From: Rhodococcus pseudokoreensis
GTDB taxonomy: Bacteria > Actinomycetota > Actinomycetes > Mycobacteriales > Mycobacteriaceae
NCBI RefSeq assembly: GCF_017068395.1
Contig: NZ_CP070619.1
Location: forward strand, 7,502,001-7,566,000
DNA length: 64,000 nt
Direction of reading: 5' to 3'
The notes beneath the pieces are model-generated. The model searched no databases, was not told the origin of the DNA, and was given only the letters and a program-made list of their open reading frames with translations. This document shows, in pieces, positions 41,760-51,500 of this stretch. Positions within the stretch are counted from its first letter, which is position 1. Each line of letters opens with the position of its first letter. Both the position numbers and the translations under genes were made by a program.

Positions 41760-44435
41760 GTGACCAGTGCAGCTCCAGAAAATCCCCAGAACCGTGCCGA
41801 TGCCCTCCCGAAGAGCTGGGACCCCAGTTCCGTCGAGGACGATCTGTATCAGGGCTGGGTAGACGCCGGTTACTTCCGCGCGGACCCCCACAGTGAGAAG
41901 CCGGGATACTCCATCGTTCTGCCGCCGCCGAACGTGACCGGCAGCCTGCACATGGGTCACGCTCTCGACCACACGTTGATGGACGCACTGAGCCGCCGCA
42001 AGCGGATGCAGGGCTTCGAGGTGCTGTGGCTGCCCGGCATGGATCATGCGGGCATCGCGACGCAGACCGTGGTCGAGAAGCAGCTCGCCGTCGACGGCAA
42101 GACGAAGGAAGACTTCGGCCGCGAACTGTTCATCGACAAGGTGTGGGACTGGAAGCGGGAGTCCGGTGGCACCATCGGCGGCCAGATGCGCCGAATCGGC
42201 GACAGCGTCGACTGGAGCCGCGACCGCTTCACCATGGACGACGGGCTCTCGCGCGCCGTCCAGACCATCTTCAAGCGCATGTACGACGACGGTCTGATCT
42301 ACCGGGCCGAGAGGCTCGTCAACTGGTCGCCCGTCCTGCAGACCGCGATCTCCGACATCGAGGTGAAGTTCGAGGACGTCGAGGGTGAGCTGGTCTCCCT
42401 GCGGTACGGCTCCCTGAACGACGACGAACCGCACGTCGTGGTCGCCACCACCCGTGTCGAGACGATGCTCGGCGACACCGCCGTCGCCGTCCACCCCGAC
42501 GACGAGCGCTACAAGCACCTGATCGGGACGACGCTCGAGCACCCCTTCACCGGCCGCGACATCCCGATCATCGCGGACGAGTACGTCGACCCCGAATTCG
42601 GCACCGGCGCCGTCAAGATCACTCCGGCGCACGACCCCAACGACTTCGAGATGGGCCTGCGGCACAACCTGCCGATGCCGACCATCATGGACAAGACCGG
42701 CAAGATCGCCGACACGGGAACACAGTTCGACGGTCTCGACCGCTTCGAGGCGCGGGTCAAGGTGCGCGAGGCGCTCGCCGAGCAGGGCCGCGTGGTCGCC
42801 GAGAAGCGGCCCTACCTGCACAGCGTCGGACATTCCGAGCGCACCGGCGAGTCCATCGAGCCGCGCCTGTCGCTGCAGTGGTGGGTGAAGGTCGAATCCC
42901 TCGCGAAGGCGGCGGGTGACGCGGTCCGCAACGGTGACACCGTCATTCACCCGGCAAGCCAGGAACCGCGCTGGTTCGCCTGGGTCGACGACATGCACGA
43001 CTGGTGCATCTCGCGTCAGCTGTGGTGGGGTCACCGGATCCCGATCTGGTACGGCCCCGACGGCGAGGTCGCGTGCTTCGGACCGGACGAGACCGCGCCC
43101 GAGGGCTGGGTGCAGGACCCTGACGTCCTCGACACCTGGTTCTCCTCCGGGTTGTGGCCGTTCTCGACCATGGGCTGGCCCGAGAAGACGCCGGAGCTGG
43201 AGAAGTTCTATCCCACAAGCGTTCTCGTCACCGGTTACGACATCCTGTTCTTCTGGGTGGCGCGGATGATGATGTTCGGGACGTATGTGTCGGAGGACGA
43301 CGCCATCTCTGGCGGCAAGTCCGGACCGCAGATGCCGTTCCAGGATGTGTTCCTGCACGGCCTCGTTCGCGACCAGTTCGGCAAGAAGATGTCGAAGTCG
43401 CGGGGCAACGGCATCGACCCCCTCGACTGGGTCGACCGTTTCGGCGCCGACGCGCTCCGCTTCACACTGGCCCGCGGCGCCAACCCCGGCAGCGACCTGT
43501 CCGTCGGCGAGGACCACGCGCAGTCGTCCCGGAACTTCGCGACCAAGCTGTTCAACGCGACCAAGTTCGCCCTCATGAACGGGGCGGCGCCCGCGCCGCT
43601 GCCCGCACGCGGCGAACTGACCGACGCGGACCGGTGGATCCTCGACCGCCTCGACCGGGTGCGCGGCGACGTCGACGCAGCCTTCGACCGGTACGAGTTC
43701 AGCAAAGCGTGCGAGGCGCTGTTCCACTTCGCGTGGGACGAGGTCTGCGACTGGTACCTCGAGCTGGCCAAGGTGCAGTTCGCCGAGAGCGACACGGTCG
43801 CGGCGAACACGAGGGCCGTGCTCGGCAACGTCCTCGACGCGCTGCTGCGCCTGCTCCACCCGGTCATCCCGTTCGTCACGGAGACCCTGTGGAAGGCGCT
43901 CACCGAAAACGAGTCCGTCGTCGTTGCGCAGTGGCCGCAGGCGGCGGAGGTCGCCGCGGATGTGGTTGCGGCGCAGCGGGTCGAGGACATGCAGCGGCTG
44001 GTGACCGAGGTGCGACGGTTCCGCAGCGATCAGGGTCTCAAGCCGTCGCAGCGGGTGCCCGCGCGGATCAGCGGGATCACCGAGGCCGATCTGGACACGC
44101 AGCTCGCCGCGGTCACGTCGCTGGCCCGGCTGACGGACCCGGAGGACGGTTTCGCCGTGTCGGCCTCGGTGGAGGTGCGCCTGAGCAAGGCGACCGTCAC
44201 CGTCGACCTCGACACGTCCGGCAACGTCGACCTCGGCGCCGAGAAGGCGCGGCTGGAGAAGGACCTCGCGGCCGCGCAGAAGGAACTCGCCGGGACCACC
44301 GCGAAACTCTCCAACGAGGCGTTCCTCGCCAAGGCCCCCGACGCCGTCAAGGACAAGATCCGGACGCGTCAGCAGATCGCGACAGAAGAAATCGAACGCA
44401 TCACCAAGCGATTGAAGGAGCTGGAAGGCGCGTGA
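41760..44435 (+). CDS. valS: Valyl-tRNA synthetase
   Basis: The 891-residue class I synthetase charges tRNA-Val. The HIGH-type motif is [11 protein letters not shown] near residue 63, the editing (CP1) domain follows, and [13 protein letters not shown] (KMSKS at 543-547) completes the ATP site. The last 70 residues form the coiled-coil arm typical of ValRS ([20 protein letters not shown]). The GTG at 41760 is the start. Its stop overlaps the folC start (GTGA). Confidence 0.97.
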   Translation: MTSAAPENPQNRADALPKSWDPSSVEDDLYQGWVDAGYFRADPHSEKPGYSIVLPPPNVTGSLHMGHALDHTLMDALSRRKRMQGFEVLWLPGMDHAGIATQTVVEKQLAVDGKTKEDFGRELFIDKVWDWKRESGGTIGGQMRRIGDSVDWSRDRFTMDDGLSRAVQTIFKRMYDDGLIYRAERLVNWSPVLQTAISDIEVKFEDVEGELVSLRYGSLNDDEPHVVVATTRVETMLGDTAVAVHPDDERYKHLIGTTLEHPFTGRDIPIIADEYVDPEFGTGAVKITPAHDPNDFEMGLRHNLPMPTIMDKTGKIADTGTQFDGLDRFEARVKVREALAEQGRVVAEKRPYLHSVGHSERTGESIEPRLSLQWWVKVESLAKAAGDAVRNGDTVIHPASQEPRWFAWVDDMHDWCISRQLWWGHRIPIWYGPDGEVACFGPDETAPEGWVQDPDVLDTWFSSGLWPFSTMGWPEKTPELEKFYPTSVLVTGYDILFFWVARMMMFGTYVSEDDAISGGKSGPQMPFQDVFLHGLVRDQFGKKMSKSRGNGIDPLDWVDRFGADALRFTLARGANPGSDLSVGEDHAQSSRNFATKLFNATKFALMNGAAPAPLPARGELTDADRWILDRLDRVRGDVDAAFDRYEFSKACEALFHFAWDEVCDWYLELAKVQFAESDTVAANTRAVLGNVLDALLRLLHPVIPFVTETLWKALTENESVVVAQWPQAAEVAADVVAAQRVEDMQRLVTEVRRFRSDQGLKPSQRVPARISGITEADLDTQLAAVTSLARLTDPEDGFAVSASVEVRLSKATVTVDLDTSGNVDLGAEKARLEKDLAAAQKELAGTTAKLSNEAFLAKAPDAVKDKIRTRQQIATEEIERITKRLKELEGA

Positions 44436-45859
44436 CCTCGCCCGACTTCACGCCGGAGGAAGTCAGCCCCGTCGACCTCGCGGAGTTGACGCTGGTCGAG
44501 GCTGAACTCGACAAGCGGTGGCCCGAGACGAAGATCGAGCCGTCGCTGAGCCGGATCGCGGCGCTGATGGACATCCTCGGGTCCCCGCAGCACGGGTACC
44601 CGGCGATCCACGTCACCGGCACCAACGGCAAGACGTCGGTGACGCGGATGATCGACGCACTGCTCACCGCGCTGCACCGGCGCACGGGCCGCACCACCAG
44701 CCCGCACCTGCAGCTCGCCACCGAGCGGATCAGCATCGACGGACGCCCGGTGTCGCCGCGCCGCTACGTCGACACGTACCGGGAGATCGAACCGTACGTG
44801 CAGATGATCGACCAGCAGTCGCAGGCGGCCGGCGGCCCGGCGATGAGCAAGTTCGAGGTGCTCACCGCGATGGCGTACGCCGCGTTCGCGGAGGCGCCCG
44901 TCGACGTCGCCGTCGTCGAGGTGGGCCTCGGCGGGCGTTGGGACGCAACCAATGTCATCGACGGGCAGATCGCGGTGATCACCCCGATCAGCCTCGACCA
45001 CGCGGAGTATCTCGGCGACGACCTCGCCGGGATCGCCGAGGAGAAGGCCGGCATCATCAAGAAGGGCCGCGAGGACGCTCTCGTGCCCGGTGACACGGTC
45101 GCCATCCTCGCCCAGCAGACACCGGAAGTGATGGACGTGCTGCTCCGCCGTGCCGTCGAGGTAGATGCCGCGGTCGCGCGGGAGGGCTCCGAATTCACGG
45201 TGCTCGCCCGGCAGATCGCCGTCGGAGGCCAGCAGCTGGAACTGCAGGGCCTCGGCGGTGTCTACACCGACATCTTCCTACCCCTGCACGGGGAGCACCA
45301 GGCGCGCAACGCGTCGCTCGCACTCGCGGCCGTCGAAGCGTTCTTCGGTGCCGGCCCGGAACGGCAGCTCGACCAGGACGCGATCCGGGAGGGGTTCGCC
45401 TCGGTCGTCAATCCCGGCCGGCTCGAACGGGTGCGCAGCGCCCCGACCGTCTTCCTGGACGCCGCGCACAATCCGGACGGGGCCCGTGCGCTCGCCGCCG
45501 CCCTGACCGCCGAATTCGACTTCCGCAAGCTCGTCGGCGTCGTCAGCGTCATGGGGGACAAGGACGTCGACGGCATCCTGTCGGCGCTGGAACCGGTGTT
45601 CGACGAGCTCGTGGTGACGCACAACGGTTCGGCGCGGGCGATGGACGTCGAGAATCTCGCCAACCTCGCGGTCGCCAAGTTCGGCGACGAACGCGTCGTG
45701 GTGGCGCCGACCCTCGCGGACGCGCTGGAAACGGCCATCGGACTGGCCGAGGAGGTCGCCGAGCCCGGTGAGGCAGTATCGGGGGCGGGCGTCGTGGTCA
45801 CCGGATCCGTGGTGACCGCCGGTGCGGCCCGCACCCTCTTCGGAAAGGACCCAGCGTGA
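44432..45859 (+). CDS. folC: Folylpolyglutamate/dihydrofolate synthase
   Basis: The 475-residue Mur-ligase-like enzyme adds glutamate to folates and dihydropteroate. The P-loop is [15 protein letters not shown] near residue 60, [11 protein letters not shown] follows as the omega-loop region, and [16 protein letters not shown] and [14 protein letters not shown] hold the Mg-binding residues. [14 protein letters not shown] marks the C-terminal domain. The order valS-folC-DUF4233-ndk is a conserved actinobacterial block. Confidence 0.95.
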   Translation: MTSPDFTPEEVSPVDLAELTLVEAELDKRWPETKIEPSLSRIAALMDILGSPQHGYPAIHVTGTNGKTSVTRMIDALLTALHRRTGRTTSPHLQLATERISIDGRPVSPRRYVDTYREIEPYVQMIDQQSQAAGGPAMSKFEVLTAMAYAAFAEAPVDVAVVEVGLGGRWDATNVIDGQIAVITPISLDHAEYLGDDLAGIAEEKAGIIKKGREDALVPGDTVAILAQQTPEVMDVLLRRAVEVDAAVAREGSEFTVLARQIAVGGQQLELQGLGGVYTDIFLPLHGEHQARNASLALAAVEAFFGAGPERQLDQDAIREGFASVVNPGRLERVRSAPTVFLDAAHNPDGARALAAALTAEFDFRKLVGVVSVMGDKDVDGILSALEPVFDELVVTHNGSARAMDVENLANLAVAKFGDERVVVAPTLADALETAIGLAEEVAEPGEAVSGAGVVVTGSVVTAGAARTLFGKDPA

Positions 45860-46266
45860 GCGAGCAGGACCCCAGTACTTCGGAACCGGAGTTCGGCCCG
45901 CCGACCAAGGACCCGTGGAAGGGCTTCCGCGGCGTGGTCGCGGGGTCTCTGATCCTGGAAGCGATCGTCGTGCTCCTCGCCCTGCCGGTCGTCGCGACGG
46001 TCGGCGGCGGACTCACCTGGTGGTCCGGAACGTACCTGGTGGGGCTCGCCGTGCTCATGATCCTCGGCGCCGGCCTGCAGGGCCGCCCCTGGGCGATGAA
46101 GTACAACCTGTTGTTGCAGGTGGGACTCCTGCTCGGATTCTTCGTCCACGTGTCGATCGGTTCGGTCGGAGTGGTCTTCGCCATCCTGTGGGGCTACCTC
46201 CTCTACTTCCGCCGCAATGTGCGTCAGCGAATGGAGCGGGGCCTGCTGCCGGGGCAGCGCGGCTGA
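45856..46266 (+). CDS. DUF4233 membrane protein
   Basis: The 136-residue protein has a polar N-terminus (about 25 residues) and four hydrophobic segments: GVVAGSLILEAIVVLLALPVV, TYLVGLAVLMILGAGL, YNLLLQVGLLLGFFVHV, and GVVFAILWGYLLYF. It is a conserved actinobacterial protein of unknown function, almost always between folC and ndk. The GTG start overlaps the folC stop by four bases. Confidence 0.85.
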   Translation: MSEQDPSTSEPEFGPPTKDPWKGFRGVVAGSLILEAIVVLLALPVVATVGGGLTWWSGTYLVGLAVLMILGAGLQGRPWAMKYNLLLQVGLLLGFFVHVSIGSVGVVFAILWGYLLYFRRNVRQRMERGLLPGQRG

Positions 46267-46284
46267 CCATTTAGGCTGTGCGCC

Positions 46285-46704
46285 GTGACTGAGCGCACCC
46301 TTGTCCTGATCAAGCCCGATGCCGTTGCCCGCGGATATGTAGGAGAAATCCTCGGTCGTGTCGAGCGGAAGGGTCTGACGATCTCCGCGCTCGAGCTGCG
46401 CACCGCTCCCGGCGACATCGCCGCGGCCCACTATGCCGAGCACGAAGGCCGCCCGTTCTACCCCGGCCTGCTGGAATTCATCACGGGTGGCCCGCTCGTC
46501 GCGGCCGTCCTCGAAGGCCCCCGGGCAATTGCGGCGTTCCGTCAGCTCGCCGGCGGCACCGACCCGGTCGAGAAGGCCGTTCCGGGCACGATTCGCGGTG
46601 ACTTCGGGCTCGAAGCCCAGGAGAACCTCGTCCACGGCTCCGACTCGGTCGAGTCCGCCGAGCGCGAGATCGCCCTCTGGTTCCCCCAGCTCGCCGCCAA
46701 CTGA
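46285..46704 (+). CDS. ndk: Nucleoside diphosphate kinase
   Basis: The 139-residue enzyme moves the terminal phosphate between nucleoside triphosphates and diphosphates. The start [20 protein letters not shown] and the active-site segment [16 protein letters not shown] with the phosphorylated His117 are diagnostic. Start is the GTG at 46285, 18 bases after the DUF4233 gene. Confidence 0.97.
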   Translation: MTERTLVLIKPDAVARGYVGEILGRVERKGLTISALELRTAPGDIAAAHYAEHEGRPFYPGLLEFITGGPLVAAVLEGPRAIAAFRQLAGGTDPVEKAVPGTIRGDFGLEAQENLVHGSDSVESAEREIALWFPQLAAN

Positions 46705-47162
46705 CCCACCCTCTCCACCCACCCCTCGATCCACCGACCTGCCCTCCGGGCCGGCGGCGCCATCGTGAACGGAACCTGTTCCAGAACGATACGTGCGCCG
46801 CTGGCACGGACCGCGGCACACGTGTGGGATACTGAGGGTGGTCGGACCGCAATTTGTGCACCACGTGGCTTCGACCGGATGACACCACGGCTCGATGCCC
46901 TTCATCGCTGCCCCTGCGTCAACAGGAAATACCTGGGCGTATCGGCACGCTGGATGATCAGGCGCTCGCACCGCGGACCACGGCCATCCGCAAGGCACTA
47001 CATGGGTGTGCAGTGAAAACGGACACTGCACGCGCTGTGTGGAGCGAGACCAGACAATCTCGCGCTCACATCTGGGGCGCGAGTACACATACTGCGCCCT
47101 CGCGTGGCCGCGTGACACTCCCAGACAGGGGAGTGGACGCGCCCGGGGGCTGAGGAGACTAC
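46705..47162 (+). promoter_or_regulatory. 458-base promoter and leader of the RNase E gene
   Basis: No gene is evident. GTGGGATACTGAG around 46824-46836 contains a GATACT -10 candidate, which would leave a 5' leader of about 320 bases. GTGCAGTG (47008-47015) and CACTGCAC (47024-47031) form a perfect 8-pair hairpin with the A-rich loop AAAACGGA, a feature that could be an RNase E recognition or autoregulation site. A long leader is typical of rne genes, where the enzyme controls its own mRNA. Confidence 0.5.
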
Positions 47163-50100
47163 GTGGCCGATCAAGCGCCGCCCACAAATTCAGAGCCGAA
47201 CGATACGGCCACCGCCGGGAGCGCGGTTCCCGCTCTTCCGGAGAAGATTCGCGTTCACGCCCTCGCGAAGTTGCTGGGCGTCACGAGCAAGCAGGTTCTC
47301 GCCGAGGCCGCGGCCCTCGGATTGGAACTGCGCAGTGCGCAGTCGAGCCTGCAACGCGACATCGCCGAGCGGGTATACGCCGGATTCACCGCTGCGGAGA
47401 CCGCTCCTGCCGAGGCGCCCGCCGAGGTCGCACCGGAAGCTCCCGCCGAGCAGACTGCGGTACCGGAGGCTCCCGCCGAGGAAGCTCCCGTCGAGCAGAC
47501 CGCGGTACCGGAGGCTCCCGCCGAGGAAGCCCCCGTCGAGCAGACTGCGGCACCGGAGGCCCCTGCCGAGGAAGCCCCGGTCCAGGAAAGCCCGGAAGCC
47601 GTCGCCGAGGAGGCCGTGGTTTCCGAACCCGACCTCGGGCACGACCTGTTCACCACCGCCGCTTACCAGGCAGAGGCGCCCGCTGCCGAGGAGCCCGCCG
47701 AGACGCCCGCCGTTTCCCAGGTCCCGCTGTTCCTGCAGCCCGACCTCGCGGCGGTCGAGACTCCGCCGCGTCGCCGGCGCAGTCGCCGGGACGCCGGAAC
47801 GCCGGCACCCACCACCGAGCAGCCGCCCGTCGCGGAGGCGCGCGAGGACGTCGCCGAGCCCGCGAAGGCCACCGACACCGGCACCGCCGACACCGAATCG
47901 GACGAGTCCGACGTCGACGGCGATCAGCCGCGCCGACGCCGTCGCGGCCGTCGTGGCCGTGGTCGCGGACGGGGCGAACAGCCGAACGAGCAGGACACCG
48001 ATACCGACACCGAGGGTGCCGAGGCCGAGGAGTCCGCGCGCGAGGGCCGCGAGGACACGGGCACCGAGAAGGGCGCGGAGACCCCGAGCCGGGAGCCCGA
48101 GGAGAAGCCGAAGAAGGAGTCCGAGGAGAAGCCCGCGGACGCCGAGCAGGCGGAAGCGGAATCCGGGGACGAAGAGACCGGTGAGGGTGACTCCGACGGT
48201 TCGAGCCGTCGTCGCCGCCGTCGTCGTCGTCGCAAGTCCGGTGGCGAGGGGTCGGGAGACGCCACGTCCGAGGACGATCCGCCGAACACCGTCGTCCACG
48301 AGCGTGAGCCCCGCAACAAGAGCCGCTCGAAGGACGAGGTCCAGGGCATCACCGGTTCGACGCGGCTCGAGGCGAAGCGTCAGCGTCGCCGCGACGGCCG
48401 CGATGCCGGTCGCCGCCGTCCGCCGATCCTCACGGAATCGGAGTTCCTGGCACGCCGCGAGGCCGTCGACCGCGTCATGGTCGTGCGCGACCGTCTCGCC
48501 ACCGGGCAACCGCACGCGACGACGCAGGTCGCCGTGCTCGAGGACGGTGTCCTCGTCGAACACTTCGTGACCACGTCGGCGTCGGCCTCGATGGTCGGCA
48601 ACGTGTACCTCGGACGCGTCCAGAACGTGCTGCCCAGCATGGAAGCGGCGTTCATCGACATCGGCCGCGGCCGCAACGGCGTGCTGTACGCGGGTGAGGT
48701 CAACTGGGAGGCCGCCGGCCTCGGTGGCAACTCCCGCAAGATCGAGCAGGCGCTCAAGCCCGGCGACCAGGTGCTGGTCCAGGTCAGCAAGGACCCGGTC
48801 GGGCACAAGGGTGCGCGGTTGACCACGCAGATCAGCCTCGCGGGCCGGTTCCTCGTCTACGTGCCCGGCGGCACGTCCACCGGGATCAGCCGCAAACTGC
48901 CCGACACGGAACGCAAGCGCCTCAAGGACATCCTGCGCGACATCGTGCCCTCGGACGCCGGAGTCATCATCCGGACCGCGTCTGAGGGTGTGAGCGAAGA
49001 GGAACTCGCCCGCGACGTGACGCGCCTGCAGGAGCAGTGGGCCGGGATCGAGGCGCAGGCCGCGAAGGCGGAATCCGGCAAGTCCGGCAACCCGCAGGCC
49101 CTCTACGAGGAGCCCGACCTTCTCGTGAAGGTCATCCGCGACCTGTTCAACGAGGACTTCTCCAAGCTCGTGATCGAGGGCGAGAAGGCGTGGTCGACGG
49201 TCGAGTCGTACATCAAGTCCGTCGCGCCCGACCTCATGCCGCGGCTCGCGCAGCACACGTCGGACAACGGTGTCGACGTCTTCGAGGCGCACCGCATCGA
49301 CGAGCAGTTGGCGAAGGCACTCGACCGCAAGGTCTGGTTGCCGTCCGGCGGCACGCTCGTGATCGACCGGACCGAGGCCATGACCGTGGTCGATGTCAAC
49401 ACCGGCAAGTTCACCGGTGCCGGCGGAAACCTCGAGGAGACCGTCACCCGGAACAACCTCGAGGCTGCCGAGGAGATCGTCCGGCAGATGCGTCTGCGGG
49501 ACATCGGCGGCATGATCGTCGTCGACTTCATCGACATGGTGCTCGAGTCGAACCGCGACCTGGTGCTGCGACGCCTGACCGAGGCCCTGGGCCGCGATCG
49601 CACCCGCCACCAGGTGTCCGAGGTCACGTCGCTCGGGCTCGTGCAGATGACCCGGAAGAAGCTGGGCACCGGCCTCGTCGAGGCGTTCTCCACGACGTGT
49701 GAGCACTGCCACGGCCGCGGCATCATCGTCCACGCCGAGCCGATCGAGGTGAAGACGTCCGAGGACACCGGTACACGCGGGTCTTCCCGCGGCGGCGACT
49801 CCGGCGGCTCCCGCAAGAAGCGGGGACGCGACAAGTCGTCCGGCGGGGACACCCCGCAGGCTCCCGCGCACGAGGAGACCCCGACGGTGGACGCCACCGT
49901 GAAGCGGGCTCACCCGGTCGCGCTCGCGATGGCACACCACCATCACGAGGAGGAGGCTGCGCACAAGGCGGAGACTCCGGCCTCGGACAAGGCAGACCTG
50001 CCCGGGATCGAGGAGGCCGTGGCCGAGGCGCCCGCAGCGGTGGCAGCGGAAGCCGTCGTGGCGCCCGAGGCCGAGGTGGCCGTCGTCGAAGAGGCTGTCG

Positions 50101-50519
50101 TCGAGGAAGCCGTGGAAGCTGCGGTCGAGGCGCCTGCTGTCGAAGCGGCACCGGCCGAAGCGGCTCCGGTCGCCGAGACCCCGGAACCCGTCGTGGAGCG
50201 CGCACCCGAGCCCACCCCGGAACCCGAACCCGCACCGGAGCCGGTGGCCCCGACGCGGCGCAGGAGTCGCCGGGTGTCGAGAGCAGCGGCAGCGCCGGTG
50301 TCCGAAACCCCCAGCGCCGGGACCGTGTTCGTGATTCCGACGCCGGAGCCCGGCGCGGAGCACACACCGGAACCGGAGCCGGCCATGTCGGCTTCGACCG
50401 TGAGCGGACCGGCGGCGTCCTCGCCGGACGGCGCGGATCCGCAGGCAGCGCCGCGCAAGCCGCGTCGTCGCCGGGCCGCGGCACGTCCGGCAGGCCCGCC
50501 GGTCGACGCCGACCACTGA
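47163..50519 (+). CDS. rne: Ribonuclease E/G
   Basis: The 1118-residue endonuclease starts mRNA decay and processes rRNA and tRNA. The catalytic core lies between two disordered arms, as in mycobacterial RNase E. The S1 domain (NVYLGRVQNVLPSMEAAFID) is near residue 480. The metal-binding aspartates are Asp744 in VVDVNTGKFTG and Asp788 in IVVDFIDM. The zinc-link is CEHCHGRG at residues 846-853. The N-terminal 400 residues begin with a KLLGVTSKQVL segment resembling an IF2-N/HTH-like fold and continue as acidic Ala/Pro/Glu repeats and Arg-rich blocks. The C-terminal 250 residues are again Ala/Glu/Pro-rich. The Arg-rich blocks likely bind RNA. Confidence 0.95.
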   Translation: MADQAPPTNSEPNDTATAGSAVPALPEKIRVHALAKLLGVTSKQVLAEAAALGLELRSAQSSLQRDIAERVYAGFTAAETAPAEAPAEVAPEAPAEQTAVPEAPAEEAPVEQTAVPEAPAEEAPVEQTAAPEAPAEEAPVQESPEAVAEEAVVSEPDLGHDLFTTAAYQAEAPAAEEPAETPAVSQVPLFLQPDLAAVETPPRRRRSRRDAGTPAPTTEQPPVAEAREDVAEPAKATDTGTADTESDESDVDGDQPRRRRRGRRGRGRGRGEQPNEQDTDTDTEGAEAEESAREGREDTGTEKGAETPSREPEEKPKKESEEKPADAEQAEAESGDEETGEGDSDGSSRRRRRRRRRKSGGEGSGDATSEDDPPNTVVHEREPRNKSRSKDEVQGITGSTRLEAKRQRRRDGRDAGRRRPPILTESEFLARREAVDRVMVVRDRLATGQPHATTQVAVLEDGVLVEHFVTTSASASMVGNVYLGRVQNVLPSMEAAFIDIGRGRNGVLYAGEVNWEAAGLGGNSRKIEQALKPGDQVLVQVSKDPVGHKGARLTTQISLAGRFLVYVPGGTSTGISRKLPDTERKRLKDILRDIVPSDAGVIIRTASEGVSEEELARDVTRLQEQWAGIEAQAAKAESGKSGNPQALYEEPDLLVKVIRDLFNEDFSKLVIEGEKAWSTVESYIKSVAPDLMPRLAQHTSDNGVDVFEAHRIDEQLAKALDRKVWLPSGGTLVIDRTEAMTVVDVNTGKFTGAGGNLEETVTRNNLEAAEEIVRQMRLRDIGGMIVVDFIDMVLESNRDLVLRRLTEALGRDRTRHQVSEVTSLGLVQMTRKKLGTGLVEAFSTTCEHCHGRGIIVHAEPIEVKTSEDTGTRGSSRGGDSGGSRKKRGRDKSSGGDTPQAPAHEETPTVDATVKRAHPVALAMAHHHHEEEAAHKAETPASDKADLPGIEEAVAEAPAAVAAEAVVAPEAEVAVVEEAVVEEAVEAAVEAPAVEAAPAEAAPVAETPEPVVERAPEPTPEPEPAPEPVAPTRRRSRRVSRAAAAPVSETPSAGTVFVIPTPEPGAEHTPEPEPAMSASTVSGPAASSPDGADPQAAPRKPRRRRAAARPAGPPVDADH
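47448..47582 (+). repeat. Three 45-bp in-frame repeats in rne
   Basis: Units at 47448-47492, 47493-47537 and 47538-47582 each encode a 15-residue acidic segment, EQTAVPEAPAEEAPV or EQTAAPEAPAEEAPV. They differ at only a few bases, mainly synonymous or conservative. Copy number is likely to vary between strains. They lengthen the disordered N-terminal arm of RNase E without touching the catalytic core. Confidence 0.9.
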
Positions 50520-50725
50520 TCAGGGAACGCGGGAAGGCAATCGACGCCGGTTTGTACGGAACGGTTGCCTTCCTGTAACCTTGACCAGTCGCTACTCGGC
50601 GATGAAGGTCAGCTGTGCCCTCACCTGTGAAGGCTGCGCGATCTCGACCGAGCTAGCCGTCACACCAGACCAGTCGCGCACACTGTGGCGCGAGCAAGTT
50701 CGAAGAAGCAAGGGGTAGCCCTCCG
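50520..50725 (+). promoter_or_regulatory. rne terminator and rplU leader
   Basis: GGAAGGCAA (50532-50540) and TTGCCTTCC (50565-50573) pair over a 24-base loop shortly after the rne stop and may terminate rne transcription. The 150 bases that follow carry the rplU promoter and leader; AAGGGGTAG is the ribosome site region. No riboswitch or known leader fold could be confirmed by eye. Confidence 0.45.
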
Positions 50726-51037
50726 ATGGCAACGTACGCGATCGTCAAGACCGGCGGAAAGCAGTACAAGGTCGCTGTTGGTGACCTCGTCAAGGTCGAG
50801 AAGATCGAGGGTGAGCCCGGCACTGCTGTCTCGCTTGCTCCCGTTCTCGTCGTCGACGGATCCGACCTGACGACCGACGCCGACAAGCTGGCCAAGATCT
50901 CGGTCACGGGTGAGGTCGTCGAGCACACCAAGGGCCCGAAGATCCGGATCCACAAGTTCAAGAACAAGACCGGCTACCACAAGCGTCAGGGCCACAGGCA
51001 GAAGCTGACGGTCCTCAAGGTCACCGGCATCAAGTAA
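50726..51037 (+). CDS. rplU: 50S ribosomal protein L21
   Basis: The 103-residue protein begins [20 protein letters not shown], continues with the L21 loop, and ends in the conserved [16 protein letters not shown] region ([21 protein letters not shown]). It binds 23S rRNA. It leads the conserved rplU-rpmA-obg group. Confidence 0.98.
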   Translation: MATYAIVKTGGKQYKVAVGDLVKVEKIEGEPGTAVSLAPVLVVDGSDLTTDADKLAKISVTGEVVEHTKGPKIRIHKFKNKTGYHKRQGHRQKLTVLKVTGIK

Positions 51038-51079
51038 CTAGAGCTTCAGAGCTGATTTCACCCGAGGAGGGTCAAGAAC

Positions 51080-51343
51080 ATGGCACATAAGAAGGGTGCA
51101 TCCAGCTCCCGTAACGGTCGCGATTCAAATGCTCAGCGACTCGGCGTGAAGCGTTTCGGCGGCCAGTCCGTCAGCGCCGGCGAGATCCTGGTGCGTCAGC
51201 GCGGAACCCACTTCCACCCCGGCGTCAACGTCGGTCGTGGCGGCGACGACACGCTCTTCGCTCTCTCCGCCGGTGCCGTCGAGTTCGGCACCAAGCGTGG
51301 ACGCAAGACCGTGAACATCGTTCCGGCGGCGGCAGAGGTCTAG
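51080..51343 (+). CDS. rpmA: 50S ribosomal protein L27
   Basis: The 87-residue protein begins [20 protein letters not shown] and contains [20 protein letters not shown] and [17 protein letters not shown], the L27 signatures. It lies near the peptidyl-transferase centre. There is no N-terminal cleaved extension of the Firmicutes type. AGGAGG stands 9 bases before the ATG. Confidence 0.98.
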   Translation: MAHKKGASSSRNGRDSNAQRLGVKRFGGQSVSAGEILVRQRGTHFHPGVNVGRGGDDTLFALSAGAVEFGTKRGRKTVNIVPAAAEV

Positions 51344-51389
51344 TCCTGCCGCGAGTATGCATCGTCCCGTGAGGGACGTTTCAAGCTCC

Positions 51390-51441
51390 CAATAGGGGCG
51401 GACCTGGGTCGAGATACCCGGTCCGCCCCTATTGTTTGTTT
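51390..51441 (+). terminator. Strong terminator between rpmA and obg
   Basis: CAATAGGGGCGGACC (51390-51404) pairs perfectly with GGTCCGCCCCTATTG (51420-51434), with further pairing of GGG/CCC inside. It is followed by TTTGTTT. A second small hairpin, CGTCCC-GTGA-GGGACG, precedes it at 51363-51378. It separates the ribosomal genes from obg. Confidence 0.9.
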
Positions 51442-51500
51442 CAGAGTTGTTTGCTTCAGAGTGAGATCAACACAATTGACTGAGGAAGGATCCGGCAGTC

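Noticed and set aside
41361..43859. 832-codon minus-strand frame opposite valS
   Set aside because: Entirely antisense to an unmistakable valyl-tRNA synthetase; composition is that of a complement shadow.
47190..50516. 1108-codon minus-strand frame opposite rne
   Set aside because: Mirrors the RNase E gene end to end; its apparent low-complexity repeats are the complement of the Ala/Pro/Glu and Arg blocks of rne.
50520..50725. Possible L21-type autoregulatory leader before rplU
   Set aside because: A hairpin exists close to the rne stop, but it is better explained as an rne terminator and no known L21 leader consensus could be recognised.
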